A stretch of DNA of 64,000 nt from Limnohabitans sp. (GCA_024642215.1 JAHEBO010000011.1:5616-69615), one strand, 5' to 3'; shown: positions 20,297 to 29,764, counted from the first letter of the stretch. Notes: a model not told the origin generated them from the sequence alone. Program-made: numbers and translations.

Positions 20297-21607
20297 TCAC
20301 AACAACACCTCTCGCACATCGGAAATGTTGCCGGTCACGGCAGCCGCAGCCACCGACCAAGGTGAGGCCAAGTACACCTGCACGCTGGCCGGACCCATGC
20401 GACCTTGAAAATTACGGGCTGTACTGGAAATGACAGTGGCACCTTCCTGGAAAGTGCCGCCATAACCTGCACACGCGCCACACGCATTGGGCAACACACT
20501 GGCCCCTGCGTCCGTCAAAATTTGCATCACGCCTTCGCGTGCCGCTTGTGCTTGATCACGGGCACTGGCTGGGGCGACAAGCAACTGAATCCCTGCAGCC
20601 ACTTTGCGACCTTTCAAAACTTCTGCAGCCGCGCGCAAATCTGCCAACTTGGCCCCCGTACAGGCACCGATGTAAGCCACCGTGGGCTTGATATCAGAGA
20701 ATGCTGCAACAGGCTTTGTGTTTTCGGGACTGTGCGGCGCAGCCACCTGCGGGCTGAGTTGAGACGCATCAAACGCAAAGCGCTCACATGCAGCATCGTC
20801 GTCAGTTTGGAAAAAATGACTGGCTTCTATTTGCGCCTCTGTCACGCCGACCGATTTCAAATACTGCGTGGTCACGCCATCGGCCGCAATCAAACCCACT
20901 TGCGCGCCCATTTCAGCACTCATGTTGGACAAGGTCATGCGCTCTTGCATACCCAAACCGCGCACAGTGTCACCGGCAAACTCAACAGCTTGATAGTTAC
21001 CACCGTTCATGCCGAACTTGCCAATCATGTGGAGCATCATGTCTTTGGCACAGACACCTTTTTGCAAAGCGCCCGACCATTCCATGCGCATGGTTTGCGG
21101 CACTTGCACCCAAATCTCACCAGTGGCCACCACACCTAGCATTTCGGTCGCGCCAATGCCAAACATGTAAGTCCCAAAGGCACCCCCTGTCGGTGAATGG
21201 GAATCGCCGCCCACACAAAAGTAGCCTGGCTTTAAATGACCGCGTTCGGGCAAGACCACATGACAAATGCCTTCAGAGTCAATCACATGAGGCAGTTGCC
21301 ATTCTTTGGCGACGTCACGTGTGATTTGAACAATTTTTTGCGAGTCAGCATCTTGGGCTGGTACGTAATGGTCTAGCACCAACACCACTTTGTTGCGGTC
21401 CCAAATTTGCGCACCAATGTCGGCCAACATGGGTTTGAGGCGGCGCGGTCCCGAAGAGTCATGGAACATGGCCAAATCAACTTGGCAGGTGAGCACCTCA
21501 CCCAAACTGACGTGCGCACGATCTGCTGCACGCGCAATCAGTTTTTGCGCCAGCGTGGCGCCTTGAGGCTTGACATTGGCACTTGAAGATAAACTGGCAG
21601 CACTCAT
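20297..21607 (-). CDS. Aconitase-family large subunit (LeuC / homoaconitase-like)
   Basis: Fe-S and active-site motifs (YIGACTGAKLADLRAAAEVLKGRKV, ACGACAGYGG, GGDSHSPTGGAFG). Confidence 0.9.
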   Translation of the reverse strand: MSAASLSSSANVKPQGATLAQKLIARAADRAHVSLGEVLTCQVDLAMFHDSSGPRRLKPMLADIGAQIWDRNKVVLVLDHYVPAQDADSQKIVQITRDVAKEWQLPHVIDSEGICHVVLPERGHLKPGYFCVGGDSHSPTGGAFGTYMFGIGATEMLGVVATGEIWVQVPQTMRMEWSGALQKGVCAKDMMLHMIGKFGMNGGNYQAVEFAGDTVRGLGMQERMTLSNMSAEMGAQVGLIAADGVTTQYLKSVGVTEAQIEASHFFQTDDDAACERFAFDASQLSPQVAAPHSPENTKPVAAFSDIKPTVAYIGACTGAKLADLRAAAEVLKGRKVAAGIQLLVAPASARDQAQAAREGVMQILTDAGASVLPNACGACAGYGGTFQEGATVISSTARNFQGRMGPASVQVYLASPWSVAAAAVTGNISDVREVLL

Positions 21608-22572
21608 TCTGGCTTGGCTCCCGAGTACTGAACCACCGCACGCCAACGCACAATTTCGGCTTCTACAAATTTAGAAAATTCTTGGGGACTGTTGCCCGCA
21701 GGAATCGCCCCTTCTGATTCAATGCGACGCTTGACTTCCGGACTTTGAATGGCCACACGCGCTGCATCGCTCAAGCGCTTCGCCAACTCTGGGTTCATCC
21801 GGCCTGGTGCAAACAGACCAAACCATGCACTGGACTCATAGCCAGGCAGCGTTTCACCAATGGCGGGCACATCCGGAAAGGCGGCCAAGCGTTTGGGACT
21901 TGTCACGCCCAACGCACGCAACTTACCCGCCTTGATGTGCGCCTGTGCATTGCCCACAGCAGCAAACATCAACTCCACTTGCCCCGCCAACACATCTTGA
22001 ACGGCAGGCGCCGTTCCGCGATAGGGAATGTTCACAATGAACACGCCCGCTTTCATCTTGAACGAGTCGCCCGCCAAATGCAGCGAGGAACCCAAAGCGC
22101 CAATCGCAAAATTCAATTGCCCCGGTTTTTCCTTGGCCAACTTGACCAAGTCCGCCACATTTTTCACAGGCAAAGAAGGATGTGCCACCAACACAGAAGG
22201 CGAGGTCGACACCATGGTCAAGGGCGTGAAGTCTTTGACAGGATCAAACGGCAAACTGGGATACAGCGATGCGTTGATGGCATGACTTGTAAAACTCATC
22301 AACAAGGTGTTGCCGTCGGGTGGCGCTTTGGCCACCATCTCGGCCGCCAAATTACCGCCCGCGCCTGGTTTGTTTTCAACCACCACGACACGGCTCAACT
22401 GCTGACCCAATGCTTGCGCCAAAGCACGTGCCATGGTGTCGGTTGTACCACCTGCAGGTGCGCCCACCAAAATACGAACAGGTGCATTGGCAGATGTTTG
22501 TGCATTGACGACACTCACCGTCCATGCCAAAGCTGCCCCCATTAAAACTTTGTTGATCAAATGCATCCGCAT
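21604..22572 (-). CDS. Tripartite tricarboxylate transporter (Bug/TctC-like) substrate-binding protein
   Basis: RILVGAPAGGTTDTMARALAQALGQQLSRVVVVENKPGAGGNLAAEMVAKAPPDGNTLL. Confidence 0.93.
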   Translation of the reverse strand: MRMHLINKVLMGAALAWTVSVVNAQTSANAPVRILVGAPAGGTTDTMARALAQALGQQLSRVVVVENKPGAGGNLAAEMVAKAPPDGNTLLMSFTSHAINASLYPSLPFDPVKDFTPLTMVSTSPSVLVAHPSLPVKNVADLVKLAKEKPGQLNFAIGALGSSLHLAGDSFKMKAGVFIVNIPYRGTAPAVQDVLAGQVELMFAAVGNAQAHIKAGKLRALGVTSPKRLAAFPDVPAIGETLPGYESSAWFGLFAPGRMNPELAKRLSDAARVAIQSPEVKRRIESEGAIPAGNSPQEFSKFVEAEIVRWRAVVQYSGAKPE

Positions 22573-22585
22573 CGGAATTTCCTTG

Positions 22586-23296
22586 TTACATGCCCAAATA
22601 GGCTTGTCGCAATGTGTCACTGGCCAACAACTCTGCGGGTTTGCCGCTGAATCGAATGGCACCGTTCTCCATCACATAAGCACGATCGGCAATCTCGAGA
22701 GATTGACCTACGTTTTGCTCCACCAGCAACACGGCCAAACCATTGGCTTTGAGCTGTCCAATCAGGCTGAACATCTCTTCCACCAACAGTGGCGACAAAC
22801 CCAACGAGGGCTCATCCAAAATCAAAAGCTGTGGCTCGGCCATCAAACCGCGGCCAATGGCCAGCATTTGTTGCTCACCGCCGCTCAAGGTGCCGGCCAA
22901 TTGTTTTTCTCGCTCACGCAAGCGCGGAAAAATACCGAAGATTTTTTCCAAGTTGGCATCGCGTCGTTCACGACCCCGTGTAAATGCCCCCAATGACAAG
23001 TTTTCCAACACACTCAAATTGGGAAACACTTTGCGGCCTTCTGGCACATGGATCAAACCGGCTTGGACCACTTTGCGAGGATGCCATCCCGTGATGTCTT
23101 GACCTTCAAATGTCACATGGCCACTGCGCGCTTTCACCAAGCCGCTCAGCACACCATTCAGGGTGGTTTTACCAGCGCCATTGCTGCCCAGCAAGGCCAC
23201 GGTTTCGCCGGCATTCACTGTCAGGTCGACACCCCGCAACACTTCCACCGCGCCATAACCTGCGCGCAGTTGTGTCACTTTCAAAATTTCGGTCAT
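22586..23296 (-). CDS. Branched-chain amino acid-type ABC transporter ATP-binding protein (LivF-like)
   Basis: LRAGYGAVEVLRGVDLTVNAGETVALLGSNGAGKTT; LSGGEQQMLAIGRGLM. Confidence 0.93.
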   Translation of the reverse strand: MTEILKVTQLRAGYGAVEVLRGVDLTVNAGETVALLGSNGAGKTTLNGVLSGLVKARSGHVTFEGQDITGWHPRKVVQAGLIHVPEGRKVFPNLSVLENLSLGAFTRGRERRDANLEKIFGIFPRLREREKQLAGTLSGGEQQMLAIGRGLMAEPQLLILDEPSLGLSPLLVEEMFSLIGQLKANGLAVLLVEQNVGQSLEIADRAYVMENGAIRFSGKPAELLASDTLRQAYLGM

Positions 23297-24054
23297 GCTG
23301 ACACCTCCGCTTGACGCAAGCGTGCCGCCGTACCATGTCCCAAATAAGCTTCAATCACTTGGGGATGGCGCGTGACTTCTGCAGGCGAGCCTTGCGCAAT
23401 CAATTGACCCTGCGCCAACACCCAGACATATTCCGCCAAACTCATCACGGCTTGCATCACGTGCTCAATCATCAGCACCGTCACACCCGATGCCGCAATG
23501 GCACGCACCACTGGAATCATCTCGGCAATTTCTTGCGGGTTCAAACCAGCCAACACTTCATCCAGCAACAGCAATTGAGGCTGCGTGGCCAAGGCGCGCG
23601 CCAACTCCAAACGCTTGCGACCCGCCACCGTCAAATCACTGGCCAGTTTGTCCAGTTGATCTGACAAACCGACACGCAGCGCAACTTGCTCGGCCGCAGC
23701 CAAGGCTTGTTCACGCGATGCCGTGTGTAAATGCGCACCCACCGCAATGTTCTCGCGCACCGTTTGCGCGGCAAAGGGCTGCACAATTTGGAAGGTACGC
23801 GTCATGCCCAATTTGGCATTCAAGTGCGGTGCTTGCCCCGTAATGTCTTGCCCCTTGAAGACAACACGTCCTGAGTCGGGCGTTAAAAAACCAGACAGCA
23901 ACGCAAACAAAGTGGTCTTGCCTGCGCCATTGGGACCAATCAAGGCTGTCAAAGAACCTTGCGGCACTTCAAGGCTGACGTTTTGGACGGCCTTCAAGCC
24001 GCCAAAAGAACGGCTGACCGCTTGCACTTCTAACAAAGCAGGAGTCTTAGTCAT
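23293..24054 (-). CDS. Branched-chain amino acid-type ABC transporter ATP-binding protein (LivG-like)
   Basis: VSRSFGGLKAVQNVSLEVPQGSLTALIGPNGAGKTTLFALLSGFLTPDSG; FQIVQPF. Confidence 0.93.
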   Translation of the reverse strand: MTKTPALLEVQAVSRSFGGLKAVQNVSLEVPQGSLTALIGPNGAGKTTLFALLSGFLTPDSGRVVFKGQDITGQAPHLNAKLGMTRTFQIVQPFAAQTVRENIAVGAHLHTASREQALAAAEQVALRVGLSDQLDKLASDLTVAGRKRLELARALATQPQLLLLDEVLAGLNPQEIAEMIPVVRAIAASGVTVLMIEHVMQAVMSLAEYVWVLAQGQLIAQGSPAEVTRHPQVIEAYLGHGTAARLRQAEVSA

Positions 24055-25015
24055 AACGCCTCCAAGACTTGGGCAAATGGCTGTACAAGCCGGCAATGCC
24101 ACGCGGCAAGAACATCACAATCACAATCAAGACCGCCCCATAAATGACCATGTTGATGCCAGGCATTTGACCGAACAAATTGCGCGTGAGGTCTGCCAGT
24201 ACATGCAAGGCCAAAGCGCCCAACACTGGCCCCCACAAAGTGCCCATGCCGCCGACAATGGCGCCCACCAAGGCCTCTACCGAAGTGTGTGAACCAAAAC
24301 CAATGCCAGGATCGATGTACTGAAAAACCTGCACATAAAACGCACCCGCAGAACCCATCAAGGCACCCGACAACACGGTGGCCCAAGTTTTGACATGAAA
24401 TGGATTCACACCAATGGCTCGCGCAGCATCTTCGTTGTCGCGCACGGCCTGCAAATAAGCACCAAATCGAGAGTTTCGCAAATACGCTGTGACGCACAAA
24501 GCCACCGTCACCAAACCCAAAATCAGCCATACGAAGCCAGCACGTGAGCCAAACTGCATGTTGGTCCACGACTCATTCAAGGGCAGCATCAAGCCCACGC
24601 CTGCACCTGTGAAAGGCACAGACAGCGACACAATCCGAAAGACTTCGGCAAAGGCCAAAGTGACCAACGCAAAGTAAGAGCCTTTCAGGCCATACCTGAA
24701 CGACAGGGCCCCCACCCAAGCGCCCACCAAGCCAGCGGCCAACATGGCGCTAGGCAAGGCCAGCCAAGGATTCCAGCCCCAAGAAATTTGGGCAATCGCT
24801 TGAAAATAAGCACCTGTGCCAAAAAACAAGGCATGACCAAATGAAAACTGGCCGCCAAAACCACCCAACACATTCCAGGCTTGCGCAATCAAGCAAGCAA
24901 ACAAGGCCATCATCACAAAGTTGAGCGTCACACCTGAAGAGGTGAGAACGGGGATCATGGCCACAACCCAAACAAACAAGCCAATGCTGAACAGGTCTTT
25001 GAACAATTTATTCAT
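24047..25015 (-). CDS. Branched-chain amino acid-type ABC transporter permease (LivM-like)
   Basis: LivM-type permease sequence; FGGQFSFGHALFFGTGAY; overlaps neighbouring liv-like genes. Confidence 0.9.
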   Translation of the reverse strand: MNKLFKDLFSIGLFVWVVAMIPVLTSSGVTLNFVMMALFACLIAQAWNVLGGFGGQFSFGHALFFGTGAYFQAIAQISWGWNPWLALPSAMLAAGLVGAWVGALSFRYGLKGSYFALVTLAFAEVFRIVSLSVPFTGAGVGLMLPLNESWTNMQFGSRAGFVWLILGLVTVALCVTAYLRNSRFGAYLQAVRDNEDAARAIGVNPFHVKTWATVLSGALMGSAGAFYVQVFQYIDPGIGFGSHTSVEALVGAIVGGMGTLWGPVLGALALHVLADLTRNLFGQMPGINMVIYGAVLIVIVMFLPRGIAGLYSHLPKSWRRYD

Positions 25016-25025
25016 GGTGTCAACC

Positions 25026-25913
25026 TCATGCCTTCGCCCCAAACAAACCTTGAGGTCGCAACAACAACACGGCGATGAAAATCACAAAAATGCCGACCTG
25101 TCCTAAAGACTCGCCCAAGAACAGACCGCCAAAAGATTCCACCACACCAATCAGCAAACCACCCAGCAAGGCGCCAGCAAAACTGCCCATGCCACCCAAC
25201 ACCACCACCGTGAAGGCCACCAACACAAAGCCGTTGCCCACTTGCGGATTGACGTAATAGGCTGGCAACAAGAAGCATGCGGCAGCGCCCAAACAGGCCA
25301 AGCCCAAACCAAAGCACATGGCATAGACGTGCTCTACATCGATGCCCATCAAACGTGCGCCTTGTTTTTCTTTGGCCACTGCACGAATGGCACGACCGAG
25401 GTCGGTGCGCTGCAAAATCACAATCAACAAGGCAGAGACCACCAAGGCCCCCGCGAAGGCCACCAACTTGGGCACTGACACCATCACCTGTGCCACTTCA
25501 GGCCCGATGGCCACGGTACTCAAGGTGTAGGCCGTGTCAATGGTGCGGGTGTCCGATTTGAAGAACAACAAGGCCAAGTTTTCCATCACGATGGACAAAC
25601 CCAAGGTCACGAGCAAGATGTTTTCGTCTTTGCCGTGACTGGCCCGGTTGATGATCAAACGTTGCAGACAATAGCCCAGCACAAACATGGCGGGCACCAT
25701 GATGGGCAAGGCCACATAGGGATCCACACCCCAACGTTCTTTGAGGGCATACACACCGTACAGCGCCATCATGAGCGAGGCACCATGGGCGAAGTTGATG
25801 ATGTGCAACACACCATAGATCAAGGTTAAACCGAGCGCAATCAAGGCATAGACGGCGCCGGTGGTTAAACCATTGAGCAAAGCGGACAGCAAAATGCTGG
25901 CATCAAACATCAT
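25026..25913 (-). CDS. Branched-chain amino acid-type ABC transporter permease (LivH-like)
   Basis: LLNGLTTGAVYALIALGLTLIYGVLHIINFAHGASLMMALY. Confidence 0.93.
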   Translation of the reverse strand: MMFDASILLSALLNGLTTGAVYALIALGLTLIYGVLHIINFAHGASLMMALYGVYALKERWGVDPYVALPIMVPAMFVLGYCLQRLIINRASHGKDENILLVTLGLSIVMENLALLFFKSDTRTIDTAYTLSTVAIGPEVAQVMVSVPKLVAFAGALVVSALLIVILQRTDLGRAIRAVAKEKQGARLMGIDVEHVYAMCFGLGLACLGAAACFLLPAYYVNPQVGNGFVLVAFTVVVLGGMGSFAGALLGGLLIGVVESFGGLFLGESLGQVGIFVIFIAVLLLRPQGLFGAKA

Positions 25914-25955
25914 CGTGACCCATTCAAAGTGGCGTTCAAAGCGTGGTCCAAAGGC

Positions 25956-27158
25956 TTAAGCCTTCAAGGGGAAAATGGGTTCCACTTCGCGGTAATCGCG
26001 TGGCACGATCACCTTGATGTCGCCTTTGACCACTTGCGTCATCAAAGGTTGTGCACCCATGTTTTGGCCATTCACAAACTGTGTGGCGCCGTACGGCATG
26101 ATGTGATTGGAGAAGGTGCTCTTGTTCAAAGCATCGATGATGGCGGCACGGTCGGTCGACTTGGCGCGCTCGATGGCATCGGCCAACAAAGTCATGGCGG
26201 TGTAGGTCATGAACACTTCGTAGCTGAAGAACTGGCCTTGGGCTTCCACGCGCTTTTTCAGTTCCAAAGAACGCTTGTCGCGGGGGTTGAACCAATGGTT
26301 GCAATCGATGATGCCGTTGGCCGCTTCTGGAAATTCTTTGACAAACTTGTAACTGGAAGCCGCGCCGCCCAACACTGAGTAAATCGCCTTGGGTGTGATT
26401 TTTTGCTGCTGCATGGTGCGCACCAACAAGGCGTACTCGTTGTAATAGTTGGCGGGAATCACGATGTCAGGATTGACTTGCTTGATGCGCAGGGCAATGT
26501 TGTTGAAATCACGTGTGGGGTTGGCGTGCTTGATGATTTCTTTCACGTCATAACCGTAGCCTGGCAGTTCTTTGGCCAACAAGTTGGCGGTACCCGTGCC
26601 AAACAAAGACTCTTCGTGAATGATCATCACGCTGCGCGCTGGCTTGCCCGCTGCGGTGTTGAGCACATGCAAGTTGGCCACCGCCACTTCAGCGCATTTT
26701 TTGTAGCCAGGGCCAAAACGGAAGGTGTTTTTCAAACCACGCTCCACAATTTGATCGGCCACACCGACATCGACCACGTGTGGCAAGTTGTACTTGGCAG
26801 CCGCTTGTGTGGTGGCCAAACAAATGGCGGAAGCAAACGCGCCCACCACGGCGCTCACACCGGCTTCGTTCATCTTTTCAATTTCGGCCGTACCTGCTTG
26901 TGGGCTAGATTGCGCATCGCCCAACACGGCTTCAATTTTGGCGCCGCCCAAAGACTTGATGCCACCCGCTTTGTTGATGTCTTCAATGGCCAACAAAGCA
27001 CCCAAACGGCACTGCTGACCTGAATAAGCCAAGGCACCGGTCACGGGATGCAAAACACCTACCTTCACTGTCTTCGCTTGCGCGCCGGCAATCAAAGGGA
27101 AGGACATGACAGAAGCCGCGGCAGCGGTCTGGTTCATAAAGTGACGACGTGTGGTCAT
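25956..27158 (-). CDS. ABC transporter substrate-binding protein (LivK-like, Peripla_BP_6)
   Basis: Tat-like signal MTTRRHFMNQTAAAASVM; VKVGVLHPVTGALAYSGQQCRLGALLAIEDINKAGGIKSLGG. Confidence 0.92.
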   Translation of the reverse strand: MTTRRHFMNQTAAAASVMSFPLIAGAQAKTVKVGVLHPVTGALAYSGQQCRLGALLAIEDINKAGGIKSLGGAKIEAVLGDAQSSPQAGTAEIEKMNEAGVSAVVGAFASAICLATTQAAAKYNLPHVVDVGVADQIVERGLKNTFRFGPGYKKCAEVAVANLHVLNTAAGKPARSVMIIHEESLFGTGTANLLAKELPGYGYDVKEIIKHANPTRDFNNIALRIKQVNPDIVIPANYYNEYALLVRTMQQQKITPKAIYSVLGGAASSYKFVKEFPEAANGIIDCNHWFNPRDKRSLELKKRVEAQGQFFSYEVFMTYTAMTLLADAIERAKSTDRAAIIDALNKSTFSNHIMPYGATQFVNGQNMGAQPLMTQVVKGDIKVIVPRDYREVEPIFPLKA

Positions 27159-27175
27159 GGGAAGCTCCTTTGGAA

Positions 27176-27235
27176 GATCAAGGTAATGGTCGAGGAAAAG
27201 GTCGAGGGAAAGGTCGAGGGAAAAATCAATGGAAA
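27176..27235. repeat. Degenerate 12-bp tandem repeat, ~5 copies, between the GntR gene and the LivK-like gene
   Basis: gatcaaggtaat/ggtcgaggaaaa/ggtcgagggaaa/ggtcgagggaaa/aatcaatggaaa; two copies identical. Confidence 0.8.
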
Positions 27236-28035
27236 TTGGCCGACAGCTCTTTGTCCACCCAGATTTGGGCGTCAATGCTGCCAACACGGGACAACTGCAT
27301 TTGGTATTCGTAACGATCGGGTCGGTACAAGCCCAACAGCCATTGCACAGGTTTGTCTTGTTGGTCGTAAATCAATCGACGCACAGACAACAAAGCAGAG
27401 CCTACGGGCACATCCAGGTAACGCGCCATGTCGGCGTCGGCCAGTCGGGCTGAAATGGTTTGCTCGGCACGACCTACTTTGACACCGGCTTCTTCCAGCA
27501 ATACCAAAATGGGTTTTTGAGCCAATTCGCGTTGACCAAAACCCTTGGCAATGGCCGAGGGCACCCAGGTGGTGATGTGCGACAAAGGGCCTTCACGCGT
27601 GCTGCGGACGCGCTCCGCTTTTTGCACCCAGTCAGTGGCCGCAATTTGCAACTTGTCTTGAATGTCTTTGGGCGCCAATAAAGTTTGCACGGACAAGACC
27701 TTGACCGAGGTGCGCAGACCCATGGTGACCAAGTTTTCCAGCAAACCCGTCAAGCGCGCTTGCTGACTGCCCGATCCCGTTGAATCCTTGGCAGCACTGG
27801 ACGCGCCGGCTTCTTCCCGCTTCACGGGCCGTGTGCCTCGGCCCGGCTCTCGCTTGATCAAGCCTTCTTCGGCCATTTGCTGGAGTGCTCGGCGCACTGT
27901 GACCCTGGCCACAGAAAACTGCTTCATGAGGCCCAACTCGCCAGGCAAGCCTTCGTCAAATTTACCTTCCTGCAATTGCTCGCACAACACCAGATAAATC
28001 TGGTGGTACTTGGGCAGCGGAAGGTTTTGATTCAT
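27226..28035 (-). CDS. GntR family transcriptional regulator (HutC/UTRA type)
   Basis: PKYHQIYLVLCEQLQEGKFDEGLPGELGLMKQFSVARVTVRRALQQMAEEGLIKREPGRGTRP winged helix; UTRA-like C-terminus. Confidence 0.92.
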   Translation of the reverse strand: MNQNLPLPKYHQIYLVLCEQLQEGKFDEGLPGELGLMKQFSVARVTVRRALQQMAEEGLIKREPGRGTRPVKREEAGASSAAKDSTGSGSQQARLTGLLENLVTMGLRTSVKVLSVQTLLAPKDIQDKLQIAATDWVQKAERVRSTREGPLSHITTWVPSAIAKGFGQRELAQKPILVLLEEAGVKVGRAEQTISARLADADMARYLDVPVGSALLSVRRLIYDQQDKPVQWLLGLYRPDRYEYQMQLSRVGSIDAQIWVDKELSANFH

Positions 28036-28065
28036 GGTCGCTATGTTTAATCACTCCTAATGACC

Positions 28066-28090
28066 TGTCAATAGGACATTTGGTAGGACA
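28066..28090. promoter_or_regulatory. Putative GntR-type operator upstream of the catabolic cluster
   Basis: TGTCAATAGGACA with a second TAGGACA half-site 5 bp on, just upstream of the GntR gene. Confidence 0.4.
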
Positions 28091-28131
28091 AATTAGCAAT
28101 TTCACCAATGGAGCGTCTTCATCCTGGGTGA

Positions 28132-29703
28132 TCAGGCGTAATGGGTTCTCAACTCACGCTTGAGCAATTTACCGCTGGGGTTTTTAGGCAATGCGTCTGC
28201 AAAGACCACCCGCTTGGGCACTTTGAAAGTGGCCATGTGCTGGTTGCAATGCGCCATCACCTCGGCCTCGCTCAAAGTTTGGCCGGCCTTCAACACAATC
28301 ACCGCAGTCACCGCCTCCACCCATTTGGGGTCGGGCAAGCCAATGACGGCCACCTCACTCACAGCAGGCAAGCGGTAAATCATTTCTTCCACTTCACGAC
28401 TGGCCACGTTTTCGCCGCCGGTTTTGATCATGTCCTTCTTGCGGTCCACCACACTGATGAAGCCTTCGTCGTCAATGGTGGCCAAGTCGCCGCTGTGAAA
28501 CCAATCGCCAGAAAACGAAGCCCGGGTCTTTTCTTCATCGTTGAAGTAGCCCAACATCAAATGGGGTGAGCGGTGCACGATCTCGCCCACTTCGCCAGGT
28601 TTGACATCTTGCATGTCGTCATTCACCACGCGCGTTTCCACGTTCAACACCGCGCGGCCACAAGAACCAGGCTTGCGCAATTGATCATCAGGACCAAGCA
28701 TGGTGGCAAGTGGCGCAATTTCGGTTTGACCATACAAATTCCACAAGCGCACCTTGGGCAAGCGCGAGGCCAGTTCTTTCAAAACCTCCACCGGCATGAT
28801 GGATGCGCCGTAATAACCTTTGGCCAAATGGCTGAGTTTGTTGGCATCAAACAAAGGCGAGCGCAACAAAGCAATCCATACCGTAGGCGGTGCAAAGAAG
28901 CTGGTAATTTTGTATTTTTCAATGAGTGCCAATAAATTGTCGGGCACAGGTTTGGAAGTGATCACATTGCTGCTGCCAATGTATATGGCCGGGCCGAAGA
29001 ACACATCCAACTGCGCACAGTGGTAAAGCGGCAAAGCGTGCAAGGCCAAATCTTGCTCGGCAATTTCTGCATTCACCACACAACTCACGTATTGCCACAA
29101 CACCGCGTCGTGCGTCAGCATGGCGCCTTTGGGCATGGACTCGGTGCCGCTGGTGTACACAATTTGCGCCAAATCTTGGCTGGCCAAATCACTCTCTGGT
29201 AAGGCATCCGTGCATGCAGCCAAGGCATGAAAATTGAGCATGCCTGGCACAGGCTCACTCGGGTCTTCAGAGGGCAGCCACACAAACTGTTTCACCTGGG
29301 TGCCCAGTGCTGACGCTTGCTTGGCCAAATCGGCCAAGCCTGAATCGGTGGCCAATGTTTGTGCCCCTGCATGCTTCAGGATGTAGGCCACTTCGTCGGC
29401 CTTCAGCATGAAGTTGATCGGCACCATGACAGCGCCCATGCGCGCTAACGCAAAGCGCAGCGCTGCAAAACCATGCGAATTGCGCGCCAGCACCGCCACG
29501 CGATCGCCAGGTTTGACACCTTGGCCAGACAAGCCTGCCGCCAAGCGCGTCACCAGCGCGTCAAATGCCGCATAAGTCCAGGCAGTGCTGCCACACACGA
29601 TGCCCATTTTTTGCGGCAAGCGCAGCGCCGTGCGTCGAAGTGCATCGGCGATGGTCTGACGCCGAACCGCGGGGGAAATCAGGGCGTGTGCTGCAATTGA
29701 CAT
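28132..29703 (-). CDS. Acyl-CoA synthetase (AMP-forming)
   Basis: IVYTSGTESMPKGAMLTHDA; SGDWFHSGDLATIDDEGFISVVDRKKDMIKTGGENVASREVEEMI; PKNPSGKLLKRELR. Confidence 0.93.
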   Translation of the reverse strand: MSIAAHALISPAVRRQTIADALRRTALRLPQKMGIVCGSTAWTYAAFDALVTRLAAGLSGQGVKPGDRVAVLARNSHGFAALRFALARMGAVMVPINFMLKADEVAYILKHAGAQTLATDSGLADLAKQASALGTQVKQFVWLPSEDPSEPVPGMLNFHALAACTDALPESDLASQDLAQIVYTSGTESMPKGAMLTHDAVLWQYVSCVVNAEIAEQDLALHALPLYHCAQLDVFFGPAIYIGSSNVITSKPVPDNLLALIEKYKITSFFAPPTVWIALLRSPLFDANKLSHLAKGYYGASIMPVEVLKELASRLPKVRLWNLYGQTEIAPLATMLGPDDQLRKPGSCGRAVLNVETRVVNDDMQDVKPGEVGEIVHRSPHLMLGYFNDEEKTRASFSGDWFHSGDLATIDDEGFISVVDRKKDMIKTGGENVASREVEEMIYRLPAVSEVAVIGLPDPKWVEAVTAVIVLKAGQTLSEAEVMAHCNQHMATFKVPKRVVFADALPKNPSGKLLKRELRTHYA

Positions 29704-29764
29704 TCAAAAGCTCCAATTCAAATCGATAATCAGGCCATTGAACTCGAAATTTAAGAGGCCGACA

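Noticed and set aside
19761-21607. Calling the LeuC/LeuD-like pair leucine-biosynthetic leuCD
   Set aside because: No leuA or leuB nearby and the genomic context is catabolic; specificity left open, so no gene symbols given.
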